The translations under genes and the position numbers were made by a program. From NCBI GenBank assembly GCA_963573305.1, contig OY754338.1:45163531-45227530 (forward strand): a DNA stretch of 64,000 nt, in the 5' to 3' direction. Under the pieces are notes generated by a model. It saw only the letters and a list, made by a program, of their open reading frames with translations. It did no database searches and had not been told where the DNA came from. This document shows, one piece after another, positions 60,540-64,000 of the stretch. The first letter of the stretch is position 1, and the number at the start of each line of letters is the position of its first letter. The DNA comes from Pyrrhosoma nymphula (taxonomy: Eukaryota; Arthropoda; Insecta; Odonata; Coenagrionidae).

Positions 60540-62640
60540 TTGTTTATGTATATGCATTTTGTATTTTTTAAACATCAAGAAATTGTATGTATTAGAATGT
60601 TAAATTAGGCTAATGAAGAAGGATAAATTACGCTAATATAGTCAGTGTAGAGTGAATACTTGAAATTAAATCTGAGGGTTCTTAGTTATTTTTAAAAATA
60701 GGGTCTAATTTATGTTTTATTTAACTTTATTTTACGTTAATTTTGATGAATTTTATTTAAATCTTCTGTCATTGTCATCATTATTGTTCATAGAAATTGA
60801 TTTTAATGTAATTTATGTAACTTGACTTGCTTTTATTGTGTCTAAAATTTCAAATCTGTGAAATTTATCTGAAAATTCTACCATATATGTTCTGCAGAAT
60901 ATAAATATGTTCTCTTGTAAAGTAAACAATTAAAAAAAACAGTGCAATTTGAATTTGGTAGAAATTATGCATAACCATATCCTAGCCTTCTATTTTTTGG
61001 CAGGCGTCAAATTACATCTAAAAACTTTAAGTATCGTTTTATGAAAAAATATTATCTCGTAGTAAATATAAAAAACTCAATCGTATTGATATACTTATTA
61101 GATTAGTGAAAATCAAAATGTAAGTATTAATTACTGAATTTTTTATTGCTTCATTGTGAGTTCAATTTATTTTAGCTTAAAAAAGAATCTGAAATATGAT
61201 GTAATAGAAAAGAAAGCATGACTTCCGAAGTATGATATACTTCCACGGTAATTTTGGGCCGGGGGAGGGGGGGGGGGGGTAGAGAATATATTCATTTCCA
61301 GTTGCATAGTTTCAATGATGCAGAAAATTAAAAGAATATTTTCATTACGGATGGCTTAAGTTGCAGAGTTTCAGGTATCAGTATATTTTTCAATAAATAC
61401 TAGATCTTCGAAACAGTGGTAAGTTTCGATTGCCGCAGGTTTGGAAGTGGGGTAGGAAAGAGAAAGAAAGTATCGTGCATGGGATCAACGGGGCAAGGGA
61501 GAATGAAAGAAAGTTCCTCAGATTTAGGGACAGAGATTGGGAGTATGTGTTGAGGTCGGTAAAGAAAGACATTACAGAACACTTGATAGTAATGCGCGGA
61601 GAAAGACAAAGTATAGAGATGAGATGGCTGTTGCACATTTTGTATTATACTATTTCCTACTCAACTGAAAATAGATTTCCTCCACAATTTTCTAAGGAAC
61701 AAAATATAAACGCAAACATTCGTAATAAATATATATATATCAGACTTTTTAGACTCACTCCAATAAAGTGCTCCACGTTTCGTCCCCGTTTTTCGTTATT
61801 TTCGGTCAAGATTTTAAGATTCAAAACACTTCATCATATGACTTTTATGTGAAAGTTTGTTTATGACCGTGATACATGGAGTATGTGTACTGAGATATTA
61901 ATACGTATGTGAAAGAGATGCGAGAAGATATTTCACTACGATGAACGATAATCATATTTAGTGTATAAGAAATTTTTCGCATGCAGAAACTTGAACAGCG
62001 AACGTTGATAAATTTCGCCAGCATGTAGTAGATTTTAATAGGTATATTCCCCAAGAAATAACAAGGATTAATCCTTAAAATTTAAAGAAAATAGTTATAA
62101 AACCCTGACGAGAAAAAAATTAAATTCTTGCAGTTTCAAGGGGCTTCAACGCAACCCGCAACATAATTTTAAAGTTCTATCCGATGGCGGCGGACGTCAA
62201 ATGAAGTCCTTCACAAAATCCTTTTTTGCACAATATTTTGGATGAAAAAACGAAAAATATTAACGTATCCCATATTAACTTAGTGTTTTACATAAGAATT
62301 AGCGAAAAAAAAATTCAAGTCACCGGCAAGAGTTTGTAAAATATATGCCGCGTTGAACGTGGATTAGTAACATTAGTTAGAATTGAGTTCATATATCCAC
62401 GTTAGTTATTTTTTTATACTAGCATTGCAGTAAAATTTGTGCTGTCACATTTATGCTCATGATTTTTATATTATTAATATCCAAACCCCATTGATTCTCT
62501 TTCAAAACACTCCAAGGATATAGATAACCAGCAAATTTTGTATGTATGCTCAACTCGTTATTGGCTATTGCGCCCGGAAATCAATGATTGAGATTTATGC
62601 ATTATTACTATTTTTCTAATTTCTTCTTTTGCCTCTCCGT
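60540..62640. other. Gene-free AT-rich stretch with a poly-G tract
   Basis: A G-run lies at about 61258-61279. The 140-codon frame at 61430 has no recognised similarity. The GGACGTCAAATGAAGTCC motif is near 62190. Confidence 0.45.
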
Positions 62641-62699
62641 ATTATTCCTTAGGAGTAGTTCCGCCGCGGCCATCGTGATAAGATCAACGAACTCCCTAT

Positions 62700-63460
62700 C
62701 TAAAGGTGAGAGTACACGGGCATGTACATCCGAGCATACGGTTCACCATGGAAACTGAGAAGAATGGATGGTTACCGTTTCTCGACATCCTCATCTACAG
62801 GAGAGAAGACAGGACCCTTGCACACAACGTGAACCGGAGACCGACTCATATGGACCTACATCTCAACGGGAAAAGTCACTACCATCCTTCCCATCGGAAA
62901 CTATCCTCTATTTGCTTTTCCAAGGCCTTCTCACACGAAGAAAGCCTAACGGAGGAACTACCTGAAGAGGACTTCCTTACAAAACGGGTACATCCGTCAC
63001 GAAATCTCCGTGCCCCTGAAAAGGACCATATGTGATCATAGATGAGACAATAGGGAGGATGACGAACATCCAGCTGCGAAGGCATGTTTCTCATATCTCC
63101 ACGCTTTCCAGGAAGAACTCCAGGATGCTCAAGAGACATAACATCCAGATCATCAATCTACCAACTACGCTGAGGAGCAAACTTGTAAGAGCCAAAGACC
63201 CCGTCGGCCTGAAGGTGTCTGGTGTCTACTGAACTCTCTGTGAATGTGGAGATGTTTACGATGACGAGAATGGGAGAATGATTGAAACGAGACTGAAAAA
63301 ACTCCGAAGGAAGAACTACGGCTGTGTCAACCGGAGAAGTCAGCGGTTACCGAACATCCAATTGACCTCTAGCATGGCATCAGATGGGAAGACACTAAAT
63401 TACTCTCCCGCTTTAGAGGATATTAGGGTCTGGCCTCCAGCAACCTAATCAGAGACCAAG
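62700..63460 (+). pseudogene. Degenerate Penelope-like retroelement: RT C-terminal part and GIY-YIG endonuclease
   Basis: Consecutive pieces of one protein appear in shifting frames. IRFTMETEKNGWLPFLDILI, then RRPTHMDLHLNGKSHYHPS is the end of the RT palm of Penelope-like and related elements. LQNGYIRHEISVPLKRTI and ISRMLKRHNIQII-type sequence form the thumb and linker. VRAKDPVGLKVSGVY, a stop, TLCECGDVYDDENGRMIETR then LKKL is a GIY-YIG-type endonuclease start: G-V-Y, C-x-C-G-x-V-Y, and the conserved G-R-x-x-x-x-R helix. At least two frameshifts and the stop directly after GVY inactivate it. The N-terminal part of RT is missing. Such elements carry the hammerhead motifs seen elsewhere in this window. 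Confidence 0.82.
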
Positions 63461-63631
63461 GATGGTAGGCTACCATTGGTAGCTAAGTCAAACTTGGAAT
63501 ACGATCCTCAAATTGGCGGGAAAAGACACAAAAATCCACTAAACACCACGGAGAAGGCTAGAAGGGGGGAGGATACTGGCCATGTTAATTAAATACTTCC
63601 TCCACTCATCTGATACCTTTCTCTTTCCGCG

Positions 63632-63951
63632 ATGGCGGCACCTGCTGCTGCAAAGGCACCGCTGCCCACTCGTACTGATCTGCTTCTTCAAGGAACGTTC
63701 AACACGGCATATTCCAAGCCGAACGGCCCTATTCAGGACCAGCGCTCGGGTGCAGGGTCTGCAGCTCTGCCTGCTGTTACAGACCGTGCGTGTACCTCTT
63801 CGGAGCCACGGTCACCGGTAGGAAAACGGCCAATAAGCGTAGGCGTGTTGATCTTATCAGTCCATTTTTGTCTACAGTTCATTTCAATCCCTCGCCAACG
63901 AAGAGACTCCGAAGATTGCTAATCCCGGCGTCAGTGACGCAACAGGAATGA
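63632..63951 (+). CDS. GC-rich candidate coding stretch, unrecognised, with one frame change
   Basis: An ATG in strong context (ccgcgATGGCGG) opens a frame of Ala/Pro/Ser-rich sequence (MAAPAAAKAPLPTRTDLLLQ onward) to about residue 65. From about 63795 another frame reads more convincingly: GRKTANKRRRVDLISPFL and NPSPTKRLRRLL, stopping at TGA 63949. The basic clusters look like nuclear localisation signals and SPTKRLRR resembles a cyclin-dependent kinase site. Two frames mean either a frameshifted (retroposed) copy or a small intron between GTAGGA (63819) and CTACAG (63877). GC content is well above the flanks. No family was recognised. Confidence 0.25.
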
Positions 63952-64000
63952 TTCTCGTGATCTGGTATTTCACCTGTATCATTCTTCGATATAGCCACTC

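Overview
This looks like AT-rich nuclear DNA from an arthropod, probably an insect. The reasons are long introns with canonical eukaryotic splice sites, little coding sequence, and a mixed load of decayed transposable elements: non-LTR retrotransposon tails, a Penelope-like element, a piggyBac-type fragment, a mariner-type MITE and tRNA-derived SINEs. The species cannot be named from the sequence alone. No bacterial gene order, CRISPR array or rRNA gene was seen.

Left part (1-9761): the 3' end of one plus-strand protein gene. Three exons (1943-2180, 5391-5452, 8385-9761) have matching splice phases and join into one reading frame. It begins in the second half of a membrane helix, continues through a basic stretch and a very acidic stretch, and ends in a long Ser/Pro/Glu-rich tail. 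This is the cytoplasmic side of a large single-pass membrane protein. A cadherin-type adhesion receptor is my best guess, but no domain proves it. The first 41 bases may hold the other half of the membrane helix.

Middle (about 9.8-58 kb): no convincing host gene. It holds repeats at several scales: antisense and sense remnants of non-LTR reverse transcriptase C-termini (20.4, 23.7, 24.5, 27.0, 40.4, 42.4 and 49.0 kb), tRNA-like SINE heads (19.6, 26.6, 32.1, 35.4, 41.0, 53.2 kb), and tandem arrays (24-bp units at 29.97 and 44.57 kb, 68-bp units at 34.35 kb, about 193-bp units at 17.3 kb, about 173-bp satellite-like units at 42.84-43.53 kb). There is also a large inverted duplication at 37.3-37.7 kb that would fold into a hairpin with arms of about 155 bp.

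Right part (58-64 kb): a transposon cluster with a complete mariner-type MITE (59504-59883), a piggyBac-type cysteine-rich C-terminus (about 60253-60531), palindromic GGACGTCAAT motifs on either side of it, and a broken Penelope-like element with RT thumb and GIY-YIG endonuclease remnants (about 62700-63450). A GC-rich candidate coding stretch follows (63632-63951).

The most unusual signals are the hammerhead-ribozyme-like folds at 1175-1269 and 7490-7514, the foldback locus at 37297-37684, the satellite-like array at 42.8-43.5 kb, and the doubled forkhead-type palindrome at 34.35-34.44 kb.
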